64,000 nt of DNA from Sporomusa termitida (GCF_007641255.1 NZ_CP036259.1:1302001-1366000), one strand, 5' to 3'. Positions 56,101 through 62,943 are shown, numbered from the stretch's first letter. The notes: generated by a model from the sequence alone, not told the origin. Numbers and translations are program-made.

Positions 56101-58099
56101 GCTGGCAGATATGTTTGCGGCCTATTGCGGGCTGCTTAAAGATTTAGCCGGGGATGCGGCAGCATGGTCAAAACCGGCTGCCAGTCTGATCAATGTACCA
56201 CGGCTGGCGGCAAGGCTGGCAGCCAACAGCACCGGTGCGCCGGTTTCGCGGGAGACACTGATTAGTTTATTTGCCGGTCAGGTGGAAAAAGACGGCAAGA
56301 GACCGGCACTAATAACCGCAACACGTACTTTAACCTATGCGGAACTGGCGGTCAGGGCAGACCTCGTAGCCCGGTTCCTGCTGGCAGCCGGAGTGCAGCC
56401 CGGCACTCTGGTTGCCGTGGTGATGGACAAAGGCTGGGAGCAAATTGTGGCAATACTGGGAATTCTTAAGGCGGGAGCTGCCTATTTGCCACTGGAGGCC
56501 AGTCAGCCGGAGGAGAGAGTGCAGTTACTATTACGGGACGGTAATGTCAGGGTGGTGCTTACCCAGTCGGCTGTGGCTGCAAGGAGCGTCTGGCCGGAAG
56601 ATATGGTTCGGTTAGACATTGACCAAATGACGGTGAACGGGGCGGGAAACGGCGTATATACCAGTGATGTCCGGCCGGAGGATCTGGCCTACGTAATTTA
56701 CACCTCCGGTTCCACCGGTTTGCCGAAAGGAGTGATGATTGAACACCAGGGAGCGGTGAATACCATCTTAGATATTAATAAGCGGTTGGACATTGGTCCC
56801 GGCGACAGGACCATAGCCCTCTCCAATCTGAATTTTGACCTTTCCGTATATGATATTTTCGGCATGCTGGCTGCCGGTGGCGCTGTTGTTATTCCCGACG
56901 CCGAACGCGTCAAAGAGCCGGCCTACTGGCTCGAACTCCTGGCAAAAGAAAAGATAACCGTCTGGAACACAGTCCCGGCCTTTATGCAAATGCTGACAGA
57001 ATATGCCTCCCAGGCCGAAACACCGCTGGCGGCTTCCATAAGGGTGGTGCTTTTAAGCGGGGACTGGATTCCCCTGGACCTGCCTGACAAAATCAAAAGG
57101 CTTTTTCCCGAAGTCCGGGTAATTGGCTTGGGCGGTGCCACCGAAGCCTCCATCTGGTCCAATATGTATAGCATTGAGACCGTTGATGCAGGCTGGAAAA
57201 GCATTCCCTACGGCAAACCGCTGACGAATCAGCGCTATTATGTGCTAAATGAGGCAATGCTGGACTGTCCGGTTTGGGTGCCGGGAAATCTCTATATCGG
57301 CGGGAACGGCCTGGCCAGGGGCTACTGGCAGGATGCTGAAAAAACGCGGGCAAAGTTTATTACCCATCCGCACACCGGCGAACGTCTGTATTACACCGGC
57401 GACCTGGGGCGCTACTGGCCGGACGGTACGATTGAATTTCTGGGAAGAGAAGATTTACAGGTAAAAATCAGCGGCTATCGCATTGAACTGGGAGAAATCG
57501 AATTTACTGTCAGGCAGGTTGAAGCAGTAAAGGATATTGTGGTGGGAATAGGGGAGGAATCTCCCGGACAACCGAAGCTGGTTGGCTACGTGGTGTTGGA
57601 TGAAAATCAGGAAACCGATTTTTTCAAACCCCGGCATGCGGGCGGTGAGAAGGTATTTGATCCGGAAATTTTCTCGGCAGTGATCAAAGACAAGCTTCCA
57701 CGCTATATGGTACCGGAACGCTATGTGATAATGAAGGCATTGCCCCTGTCCGCCAATGGCAAGATTGACCGCAAGGCCCTGGCCCAATTGACTCCTAAAC
57801 AGGAACCGGCAGCAAGTAGGCCGAGCAGGGCCCCGGCCACCGCTGCCCAGATAAAACTTGCCGCGGTATGGGGAGAAGTTCTTAACTATCAAGCTCCGGG
57901 TCTTGACGACGATTTCTTTGAATTTGGCGGGGATTCACTACGGGCCATCCAGTTTGTCAATCTTGTAAAAAAACGGTATGGTATTGAATTGTCGCTGCAA
58001 ACACTTTTCCAACAATCCAAGCTGGCTTTATTGGCGCAGACTGTTGAACCCGCAACAAACTCAACAAATACAGAGGATTTTGTTGAAGGCAAACTTTGA
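50183..58099 (+). CDS. NRPS loading and two Cys modules: ArCP-Cy-A-(MT-like)-PCP-Cy-A-PCP
   Basis: 2,638 residues, an HMWP2-like layout with an extra module. Aryl carrier about 10-85 (LELGLSSLQIM, Ser47). Cy1 about 105-530 with DLLVADVQS (Asp240/Asp245). A1 about 545-1010 with TSGSTGEPKG and pocket D-L-Y-N-M-S-M-I-W. A methyltransferase/epimerase-like insertion about 1060-1400 has a degenerate SAM loop LELGARGLQLTG; NGKIDKK resumes the A domain near 1438. PCP1 has Ser1499. Cy2 about 1565-1990 has DNIVLDGWS (Asp1698/Asp1703). A2 about 2010-2530 has pocket D-L-Y-N-L-S-L-I-W and NGKIDRK. PCP2 has Ser2585. Both A domains read as cysteine. It would build aryl-thiazoline-thiazoline on the last carrier, one ring possibly epimerised. 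No thioesterase: the chain passes to another protein. Confidence 0.95.
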   Translation: MNKPSYEDTTTVFILDYEAVKAQILDMLSAPVELDERRNLLELGLSSLQIMRLVNKWRKLGAAVTFAELISDPSLGAWWSLLNKHYSPSFVRQITSTEQRHIADMYAPFPLTDVQYAYWIGRRQDQYLGGVGCHGYLEVDGNAVNPERLAAAWGQLVRHHPMLRVRFLPDGQQQVLPAPAAKPITVHDLRECPEDELPQELLAIRRQLSHRLLAIEDGQVAEIQLSLLPQGRTRMHFDIDLLVADVQSFQIILRDLAAAYGRNERPQAPDNWNFAEYLRQEEQRQATDKAKAAEYWRKRLPAMPAGPALPLQVKPETLKNPVFRRREHLVAAPVWEALKKRAAANQVTPAMVLLTVYALVLERWSANSKFLINVPLFDRQAADEGIDNVVADFTNLLLLAVDCTGSESFLGQAQKVQQQFYQDIANIAYSGIKVQRDLTRLHPGEKTFAPIVFSCNLGVPLIEDEFRQAFGEISYMISQTPQVWLDCQLFDMDGGLLLIWDSIEELFPAELVEQMFNAYRQCLYRLAAAGNNWWEIPDTVPAWQHTNRQRTVAVPAIETCLHMPFFATAARQPQQVALIEGATKAETSYSRLAGYALQAAAALQAQGVKKGDTVAVTLPRGMEQIAAVFGVLAAGACYVPVGPQQPAVRRAIIHRKAGIRYVLTNEALAGGIAWPENTAVLTMEAAEHSSPLAEPVTNPAASSAYIIFTSGSTGEPKGVEITHAAAWNTIADINSRYGMTVSDRALAVSALDFDLSVYDIFGLLGTGGSLVLLTEDTRRDASFWLELITEYRLTVWNSVPVLLAMLLVEAESRRQQLLSLRVVMLSGDWIGLDIPARLQAVAANSRLVAMGGATEAAIWSNYYDVTLPLPAHWTSIPYGQPLTNQLYRVVDKKGRDCPDWVPGELWIGGAGIAKGYIGEPELTEQQFVTAGNMRWYRTGDCGRFWPDGNIEFLGRQDYQVKVRGHRIEPGEIEAAIKKHPGVDNAVVAAVGDLHGNKQLIGYVVPAAAQDAALFQAVETNAASRQERWDALLRIGKSLAAAGTKEDETEAAFDLFREYSEKLTIVYICRALQQAGAWCRAGESYTVADLLKHCDIQPRYRELIGQWLDSLAEEGLVIQKEAGLLTNTRDFPSDPAAVVNQEYPGLARYLEDLARFLRQFDSNSAAMLQGKVDPLELFFAEAHQAPDDFVQRLPGAEQRNNIARGLLAAAVDSRQTGKPVRILELGARGLQLTGSMLALLAAKQVEFSCTDTSAFFINKAKTQFKNYPFVEYRQLDINENPLHQGYEANSYDLIIAANSLHRARNIKNALHNTLALMAPGGIALILEMTDNSRLQQISTGFLENGFIHFEDERRFVRAPLFSVAQWQALLQAEDGAAMAVFPEAGERMSRYNQHVFLLQATRRAKAFTGAPIINFLRDILPEYMIPAVFIPLEQLPLTENGKIDKKALPLPATSKHEVPDKPFVAPRTPVELLLAEIWTEILRVEAISMTDHYFELGGDSLLATQLNAMVRQKCNVELSLETIFKKPVLAELVEHLQKLMADNEKADKAAAPIALQQIIPQPAETYLPFPLTDIQQSYWLGRSGVYSLGNVSAHCYFELDGQGLDLAKVNAAWQRLMNQHGMLRAVVLPDGQSQKIYEPVPAYSIKVYDLRTAADVDAELENIRESMAHQIFKTEQWPLFDIRASITGTGRVRLHISFDNIVLDGWSIFHLFREWKRLYDQPEALLFPPALSFRDYVMALEEIKKTAAYQRDLKYWQDRLPDLPSAPELPLAKNPDSLSVQRFSRLETRLRREEWQTIKKRAAEGGLSAAGILLTAYAEVLSAWSKRSRFTINLTRFNRLPLHPRVKELVGDFTSLTLLAVDTSTGKTFLERGKNLQQQLWQDLDHPYVSGVLVERELGRISGPRQAVTMPVVFTSGLGIEQDSETDTGQSYLGKITYGISQTPQVWLDHQVSEQAGELLLSWDALHDIFPEGLLADMFAAYCGLLKDLAGDAAAWSKPAASLINVPRLAARLAANSTGAPVSRETLISLFAGQVEKDGKRPALITATRTLTYAELAVRADLVARFLLAAGVQPGTLVAVVMDKGWEQIVAILGILKAGAAYLPLEASQPEERVQLLLRDGNVRVVLTQSAVAARSVWPEDMVRLDIDQMTVNGAGNGVYTSDVRPEDLAYVIYTSGSTGLPKGVMIEHQGAVNTILDINKRLDIGPGDRTIALSNLNFDLSVYDIFGMLAAGGAVVIPDAERVKEPAYWLELLAKEKITVWNTVPAFMQMLTEYASQAETPLAASIRVVLLSGDWIPLDLPDKIKRLFPEVRVIGLGGATEASIWSNMYSIETVDAGWKSIPYGKPLTNQRYYVLNEAMLDCPVWVPGNLYIGGNGLARGYWQDAEKTRAKFITHPHTGERLYYTGDLGRYWPDGTIEFLGREDLQVKISGYRIELGEIEFTVRQVEAVKDIVVGIGEESPGQPKLVGYVVLDENQETDFFKPRHAGGEKVFDPEIFSAVIKDKLPRYMVPERYVIMKALPLSANGKIDRKALAQLTPKQEPAASRPSRAPATAAQIKLAAVWGEVLNYQAPGLDDDFFEFGGDSLRAIQFVNLVKKRYGIELSLQTLFQQSKLALLAQTVEPATNSTNTEDFVEGKL

Positions 58100-58119
58100 C
58101 AGGAGGCTGAGTCTGGTTT

Positions 58120-58731
58120 ATGATTGCACTGCTGGAAGACATCCGGGCTATCTACAGGCATGATCCTGCCTGCAGGAACATCGAGTTTCTGCTTTATCCA
58201 TCCCTGCACGTTATTACGGTTCACCGGTATGTGATTCATCCGCTTTACCGCATAGGGATACCCTTTTTACCACGTCTGTTTTCTCAGTTGATGCGCTTTT
58301 TCACCGGGATTGAAATTCATCCGGGAGCAAAAATCGGACCAGGATTCTTTTGTGACCATGGCAGCGGGGTGGTTATCGGCGAAACTGTGGAAATTGGTTA
58401 TAATTGTACCCTGTTTCATGGCGTTACCCTGGGGGGAACCGGCAAGGAGCAAAGAAAACGGCATCCCACTATTGGCGACGATGTGTATATTGGCCATGGC
58501 ACCACTATCCTTGGTCCGGTCACTATTGGCAGCAGAAGTAAGATTGGTGCGCAAACGGTCATCGTCAACCGGGATGTTCCGCCAGACTGCACCGTGATCG
58601 GTTCGACACCCAGAATTGTAAAAATGGAAGGCAGGAAAGTAAATATTTCCCTGCCTGTGGCCGGCTACCGGCAAATGGAGCAGGAACGGGAAAAAATGAC
58701 GGAACTGACTGCCTGGGCAAAGCAGGGATGA
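58120..58731 (+). CDS. cysE: Serine O-acetyltransferase
   Basis: 203 residues with the short N-terminal helices (DIRAIYRHDPACRNIEFLLY) and the left-handed beta-helix of hexapeptide transferases (GIEIHPGAKIGPGFFCDHG, GVVIGETVEIGYNC, LGGTGKEQRKRHPTIGDDV). The catalytic His and Asp lie in FFCDHGSG and HGVTLGGTG. It makes O-acetylserine for cysteine synthesis. As all four NRPS adenylation domains appear to use cysteine, a dedicated copy in the run makes sense. AGGAGG lies about 13 nt before the ATG. Confidence 0.93.
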   Translation: MIALLEDIRAIYRHDPACRNIEFLLYPSLHVITVHRYVIHPLYRIGIPFLPRLFSQLMRFFTGIEIHPGAKIGPGFFCDHGSGVVIGETVEIGYNCTLFHGVTLGGTGKEQRKRHPTIGDDVYIGHGTTILGPVTIGSRSKIGAQTVIVNRDVPPDCTVIGSTPRIVKMEGRKVNISLPVAGYRQMEQEREKMTELTAWAKQG

Positions 58732-58765
58732 TCAATGCCTGCCCAATAAACTGATAAAACCTGGC

Positions 58766-58786
58766 AGGAACAAAGGACTTGTTCCT
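58766..58786 (+). other. Hairpin in the leader of the DAHP synthase gene
   Basis: AGGAACAA pairs with TTGTTCCT around AGGAC. There is no T-run, and the ribosome binding site AAGGAAG follows within a few bases, so it could modulate translation or protect an RNA end. Confidence 0.35.
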
Positions 58787-58804
58787 CAGAAGGAAGTGGT
58801 CATT

Positions 58805-59788
58805 GTGGCTAAAAAATTGATGGAAGCCGGCTTGCAATATCAGTTGTTCCAGGGAGACACAGCGCCGGCTAACGGTGTGAACGACCAAAAGCAGTCCGTT
58901 GCCGGCGGCATAGCAGTTGATGGTTTTCCGGGAGTTAAAAAGTCAAATCATGTAAGGGAAAGCTGCAAACTTGTCAGCCGGGAATTCCAACAGGAAGACA
59001 CAGTAGTTGATGTGCAGGGAGTAAAAATAGGCGGGCTGCATTTAGGCATCATGGCCGGTCCCTGTGCGGTGGAAAGCCAGGAGCAACTGCTGGAAGCCGC
59101 CAGAGCGGTTAAAAGAGCCGGCGCGCAGTTCTTGCGGGGTGGAGCCTACAAACCCCGTAGCTCGCCCTACTCTTTTCAAGGCTTGGAAGAAAAAGGATTG
59201 AATATGCTGGCAAAGGCCAGAGAGCAAACCGGTTTAAAAATTGTGACGGAAGTTATGGATGCCGCGGCAGTTGACATTGTCAGTCAATATGCTGATGTAT
59301 TGCAAATCGGCACAAGAAATATGCAAAACTTCCATTTGCTTAAAACTGTCGGCAAGACCGATAAACCCGTGCTGCTTAAGCGCGGCCTGGCGGCTACCAT
59401 CAGTGAATGGCTGGATGCGGCGGAATACATTATGTGCGAAGGCAACTATAATGTTATCCTCTGTGAACGCGGCATCCGTACTTTTGAGACTTATACCCGC
59501 AATACGCTGGATCTGGGGGCCGTCGTTGCTGTAAAGAGATTAAGCCATTTACCAGTCATTGTCGACCCCAGTCATGGCACCGGACGCTGGAAGATGGTAA
59601 GACCTATGGCCTGCGCGGCAATTGCAGCCGGTGCCGACGGGTTGATTATTGAAGTGCATCCGAATCCGGATGTGGCTTTGTGCGACGGCAAACAATCCCT
59701 GACGCCGGCAAACTTTTCCCTGCTAATGACAGAGGTCGGGGCTATTGCCGCAATCAGAGGCAAAACTATCCTGTATAGAGAAAAATAA
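58805..59788 (+). CDS. aroF: 3-Deoxy-7-phosphoheptulonate (DAHP) synthase
   Basis: About 328 residues. The catalytic barrel is complete: GPCAVESQEQL, FLRGGAYKPRSSPYSFQG, QIGTRNMQNFHLL, LLKRGLAATISEWLDAAEYI, VDPSHGTGRW and IIEVHPNPDVALCDGKQSL. It is the Thermotoga/Bacillus-like class with a ferredoxin-like N-terminal domain, here about ten residues shorter than usual and divergent, so feedback control by aromatic amino acids may be altered. It makes the first intermediate of the shikimate path and thus feeds chorismate to menF. GTG 58805 has AAGGAAG upstream; GTG 58796 is possible. Last gene before the terminator. Confidence 0.92.
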   Translation: MAKKLMEAGLQYQLFQGDTAPANGVNDQKQSVAGGIAVDGFPGVKKSNHVRESCKLVSREFQQEDTVVDVQGVKIGGLHLGIMAGPCAVESQEQLLEAARAVKRAGAQFLRGGAYKPRSSPYSFQGLEEKGLNMLAKAREQTGLKIVTEVMDAAAVDIVSQYADVLQIGTRNMQNFHLLKTVGKTDKPVLLKRGLAATISEWLDAAEYIMCEGNYNVILCERGIRTFETYTRNTLDLGAVVAVKRLSHLPVIVDPSHGTGRWKMVRPMACAAIAAGADGLIIEVHPNPDVALCDGKQSLTPANFSLLMTEVGAIAAIRGKTILYREK

Positions 59789-59890
59789 GGTCAGCCCAAA
59801 CCGGAACTGCTATTTCCTGCCGGTCAGTAAGGCCAACGGCGATTTGTTTTGGAAGCGTAATTACATTTGCAAAGCGTTGCTAATCTATAT

Positions 59891-59937
59891 TTTTGGCACA
59901 GGCAAGCAGGGCACTTCCTGTGCCGAAAATACGTTTT
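59891..59937 (+). terminator. Rho-independent terminator ending the biosynthetic run
   Basis: TTTTGGCACAGG pairs with CCTGTGCCGAAAA and is followed by TACGTTTTA. Confidence 0.8.
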
Positions 59938-59962
59938 AGCATAAAGATTTATCCTTTTTGTC
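59932..59962 (+). promoter_or_regulatory. Putative AraC-type operator (direct repeat), MATE gene
   Basis: CGTTTTAGC (59932-59940) and CTTTTTGTC (59954-59962) lie 22 bp apart, just upstream of the -35. TATAAT begins 24 nt after the second repeat. Same layout as at 13827 and 25344, but the first half is weaker. Confidence 0.45.
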
Positions 59963-59963
59963 A

Positions 59964-59992
59964 TTGAGGCAAAAGGGGTAAACAGATATAAT
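59964..59992 (+). promoter_or_regulatory. Promoter of the MATE gene
   Basis: TTGAGG (59964-59969), 17-bp spacer, TATAAT (59987-59992). Confidence 0.6.
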
Positions 59993-59997
59993 TATAT

Positions 59998-60012
59998 TGA
60001 TAATGAATATCA
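59998..60012. promoter_or_regulatory. Fur box upstream of the MATE gene
   Basis: TGATAATGAATATCA matches the 7-1-7 consensus at 14 of 15 positions and covers the expected transcription start. Confidence 0.8.
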
Positions 60013-60081
60013 ATTTCGCTTTGATCAGGCAACAATGACTGATTCGCTAATTCATTAAAAAAGTCAGGAGGAATTTCTTTG

Positions 60082-61467
60082 ATGCAGGCAGCTGTGAGTG
60101 ACAAAGAACAAGAGAAATATTTTATTTTAAACGGAAATCTGTGGAAGGTGATGACCGACTTGTCTTGGCCGGCAATTATCGCCATGATTCTTTATGGCTT
60201 GAACACTGTCATTTCGGCAGTTTTTGTCGGCCATTTCGTGGGTGAAACCGCGTTGGCGGGAGTTTCCGTAGCCTACCCGTTGACGCAGATCAGCATCGGG
60301 ATAGGTTCCCTGGTTGGTGTTGGCGCCGGTGCCGTACTGAGCATTGCCATCGGCCGCCAGAACCAAACTACCCAGGAGCGCCTGCTGGGGACGGTCAACT
60401 ATATTTCTGTGCTGGTAACGGCGGTATATATGGTACTAGGACTGGCATTTTCCACACAATTGGTGAAAATGATGGGGGGAGCCGGCGAAGTATTGATTCT
60501 GGGCGATATCTATTTCCGGATTACAGTGATTGGCGCTTTTTTCTGGATCTACGGGCTGGCGGCGAATATGATCGTCCGGGCCGAGGGCAAGATGAAGGCG
60601 GCGGCGGTGATGATGGGCATTGGCCTCTTAGCCGACGTGTTGGCGAACTACCTGCTAGTCGCGCTTCTCGGCCTGGGAGTAAAAGGGGCGGCCTGGGCAA
60701 CCAATGTCGGCATGCTGGTATACACTCTGCTGGGCTGGTTTTATTTTGGCCAGGGTTTTGCGTCCTTCAGGGCCAAGTTATTTACCTTTAACTGGGATAA
60801 AAACACGGTTAAGTCCATATTCAGCCTGGGAATGTCTTCATTCATTATGGTCGTTATGAGCCTGGTGCAGGGGGTTGTTGTGTTTAACGCCCTGGCCCGT
60901 TATGGCACGGTGCTGGATATAGCCTTTTATGGCGTGGTTTACCGTATATTTATCTTTGCGTTGACTCCGATATTCGGCTTAATGCGGGCGCTGCAGCCGG
61001 TTGCCGGCATAAATTACGGCGCCGGGCAATATGAGCGGGTTATAAGCGCATATAAGATATTTACGGTTGCGTCCCTGCTGCTGACCCTGCCTTTCTGGCT
61101 TATTTCCATGGCGGCGCCGGCCTGGGCGCTGAACCTGATGCTACCTGACCAGGCCTTTACCGACACGCAGTTGATGTATTTCCGGATCTATATGGTGTTA
61201 TTGCCCCTGCTGTCGTCTATCTTTATGGCGATGACTTTTTTTCCGTCCATTGATAAAGGGAAACCAGCGGCCATGATCGGGATTGCCCGGCAACTGGTTT
61301 TCTACATACCGGTCATGTTGATCCTGCCACAAGTGCTGGGTGTTGCCGGCATTTATATCGGCTCACTGGCCATCGACGCGGTGATTGTACTATGGACTGC
61401 CGTCATGGTGAAAAAAGAATTTTTGTTGCTCCGCACTGCCGGTCAAGCAACCGCTTTAAGTACATAA
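60082..61467 (+). CDS. MATE-family efflux transporter
   Basis: 461 residues with 12 predicted membrane helices in two similar halves (first half starts near VMTDLSWPAIIAMILYGLNT; second near SIFSLGMSSFIMVVMSLVQG). Motifs such as GVGAGAVLSIAIGRQ and MRALQPVAGINYGAGQ are family hallmarks. It exports organic compounds with Na+ or H+. The Fur box and direct-repeat operator upstream show coordinated control with the NRPS genes, so siderophore export over the inner membrane is the likely job. ATG 60082 has CAGGAGG 10 nt upstream; TTG 60079 is also possible. Confidence 0.92.
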   Translation: MQAAVSDKEQEKYFILNGNLWKVMTDLSWPAIIAMILYGLNTVISAVFVGHFVGETALAGVSVAYPLTQISIGIGSLVGVGAGAVLSIAIGRQNQTTQERLLGTVNYISVLVTAVYMVLGLAFSTQLVKMMGGAGEVLILGDIYFRITVIGAFFWIYGLAANMIVRAEGKMKAAAVMMGIGLLADVLANYLLVALLGLGVKGAAWATNVGMLVYTLLGWFYFGQGFASFRAKLFTFNWDKNTVKSIFSLGMSSFIMVVMSLVQGVVVFNALARYGTVLDIAFYGVVYRIFIFALTPIFGLMRALQPVAGINYGAGQYERVISAYKIFTVASLLLTLPFWLISMAAPAWALNLMLPDQAFTDTQLMYFRIYMVLLPLLSSIFMAMTFFPSIDKGKPAAMIGIARQLVFYIPVMLILPQVLGVAGIYIGSLAIDAVIVLWTAVMVKKEFLLLRTAGQATALST

Positions 61468-61653
61468 CGCATTACAGAATATAGGCGGCTGGCTGGTCAA
61501 TTAGCTGCGACCCCTGCCGGTTTTACAGAGGCCGGTGCGGTGGAAGGGGGGCGCTGGCCTGTCCGGTTTCAGCCTGCGGTGGTACTGCGGATATAAAGGC
61601 TGGCCCGGAAGAAATCGGGGTGTGGACGGGTCATACAAGGAGGGAGTTTATTT

Positions 61654-62379
61654 TTGCTAATCCGGATTATGGAATTGACTGCCACCCAGTTTATTTCAGA
61701 CTCGCCTTTGCTGTTGCCGGCCGGTGAAGTCCAACTCTGGCCGGTTTCTATACAAGACTTCGCGTGCGGGAGCAAGGAACTGGCTATGCTGCTTTCGGCA
61801 GAAGAAACCGGCCGGATGAAGCAGTTTCGTTTTCCCCAAGACCGGTTGCGTTTTCTTGTGGCCCATGGACTGCTGCGGCGGATGATCGGGCAATATCTGA
61901 ATATTGCTTCCGGCCGGATTTTGCTCGAAAGCGGCTCTAAGGGCAAGCCTGAACTATATGGAAAGCACGGCCAGGAGCTATTTGCCTTTAATATTTCCCA
62001 CTCGCATAATCTGGTAGTTTTGGCTTTTGCCAGAGCTCACAAACTTGGTGTTGATGTGGAACATATCCGGTGTATGCCGGATTTCCCGGAAATAGTGGCG
62101 TGCTTTTTTCATCCCCAGGAAAAAGCAGCTTTTCAGCGCCATCCCTACGGTGCAAGGCAGCAGGCTTTTTTTGATTGCTGGACATGTAAAGAGGCATTTG
62201 TCAAGGCGACAGGGGAGGGTTTGAACCGTTCCTTAGATTCCTTTTGCATCACGAGCAACAGTGAAAATAACAATACCAGGCTCAACGTGACCGGCGAAGG
62301 GATCAGTACTGCAAGCTGGAATATTGCTCCCTTTAGACCTGCCCCAGGTTATGCCGGTGCTGTTGCTTTCGAGGTTTAA
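61654..62379 (+). CDS. Sfp-type 4'-phosphopantetheinyl transferase
   Basis: 241 residues. Diagnostic motifs: RFLVAHGLLRRMIGQYL, FNISHSHNLVVLAFA, LGVDVEHIR (Mg2+-binding Asp and Glu), and FFDCWTCKEAFVKATGEGL. It transfers phosphopantetheine from CoA to carrier domains; here the aryl carrier and the four peptidyl carriers of the NRPS proteins. TTG 61654 follows AAGGAGGG by 8 nt; ATG 61669 is too far from it. Separated from the MATE gene by 186 bp without a clear promoter, so likely cotranscribed with it. Confidence 0.93.
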   Translation: MLIRIMELTATQFISDSPLLLPAGEVQLWPVSIQDFACGSKELAMLLSAEETGRMKQFRFPQDRLRFLVAHGLLRRMIGQYLNIASGRILLESGSKGKPELYGKHGQELFAFNISHSHNLVVLAFARAHKLGVDVEHIRCMPDFPEIVACFFHPQEKAAFQRHPYGARQQAFFDCWTCKEAFVKATGEGLNRSLDSFCITSNSENNNTRLNVTGEGISTASWNIAPFRPAPGYAGAVAFEV

Positions 62380-62601
62380 CAGGAAAACCTGCGGCATACC
62401 GGGCCGGGGAACAGGATAACTGATCGGCTTGCGGCTAGGCCAGCAACCCGTATTCGTGCCAGGTGGTGTTTGCGCTATTTAACGCTCTACTTGCTGCCTG
62501 GCTAAAGCACTGGTGCAGCTATCAACCAGTGTCCCTTACGTTTGCAACAGAAGGTAAGGTGCTTGGGCAGCAGAAGGCCAGGTTGTTTGGGTAAGTAAAA
62601 T

Positions 62602-62630
62602 TTGACAAAGAAAAAGAATGACCATATAAT
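62602..62630 (+). promoter_or_regulatory. Perfect-consensus sigma-70 promoter
   Basis: TTGACA (62602-62607), exactly 17 bp, TATAAT (62625-62630). This is the strongest promoter in the window by consensus. Confidence 0.8.
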
Positions 62631-62642
62631 TAAACGCTGGAT

Positions 62643-62657
62643 AGATAATGATAATCA
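62643..62657. promoter_or_regulatory. Fur box of the tiny transcript
   Basis: AGATAATGATAATCA matches the 7-1-7 consensus at 13 of 15 and the first 14 bases of the classical 19-mer from 62644. It begins about 12 nt after the -10. Confidence 0.75.
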
Positions 62658-62684
62658 ATGTTATAAAAAGAGGGGTTTATTGCA

Positions 62685-62750
62685 GTGAGTAAACAGAGCA
62701 AAAATATCTCTTATCCGGCATTTATGCCCACGAAGCTATCTAAAGCCTAG
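62685..62750 (+). CDS. Tiny ORF of 21 residues under Fur control
   Basis: GTG 62685 is preceded by AGAGGGG at a suitable distance and encodes MSKQSKNISYPAFMPTKLSK plus Ala before TAG. It is basic, not hydrophobic, and resembles nothing I know. It lies between a perfect promoter with a Fur box and a terminator-like hairpin, on a transcript of about 185 nt. It might be a short regulatory peptide, the coding part of a dual-function small RNA, or the start of a deleted iron-regulated gene. Confidence 0.4.
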   Translation: MSKQSKNISYPAFMPTKLSKA

Positions 62751-62788
62751 CTTTTTGCAAGTGACTGTCAATAAAATATAGCCCACAG

Positions 62789-62826
62789 CCTGCAAATTCT
62801 TGAAGTCTTGCAGGATTTTTGTATTT
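62789..62826 (+). terminator. Terminator-like hairpin after the tiny ORF
   Basis: CCTGCAA pairs with TTGCAGG over a 12-nt loop and is followed by ATTTTTGTATTTT. Confidence 0.6.
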
Positions 62827-62943
62827 TCCTGGGAATGTATTGGGTATGACGATCCGCAGTAGGAAATGGCAGTTTGCGCGAATTCGGCCCATTTGGCTAA
62901 ATCTGAACAAATAAAAGGTAAATGGGACAAAGGCGGGATAGCA

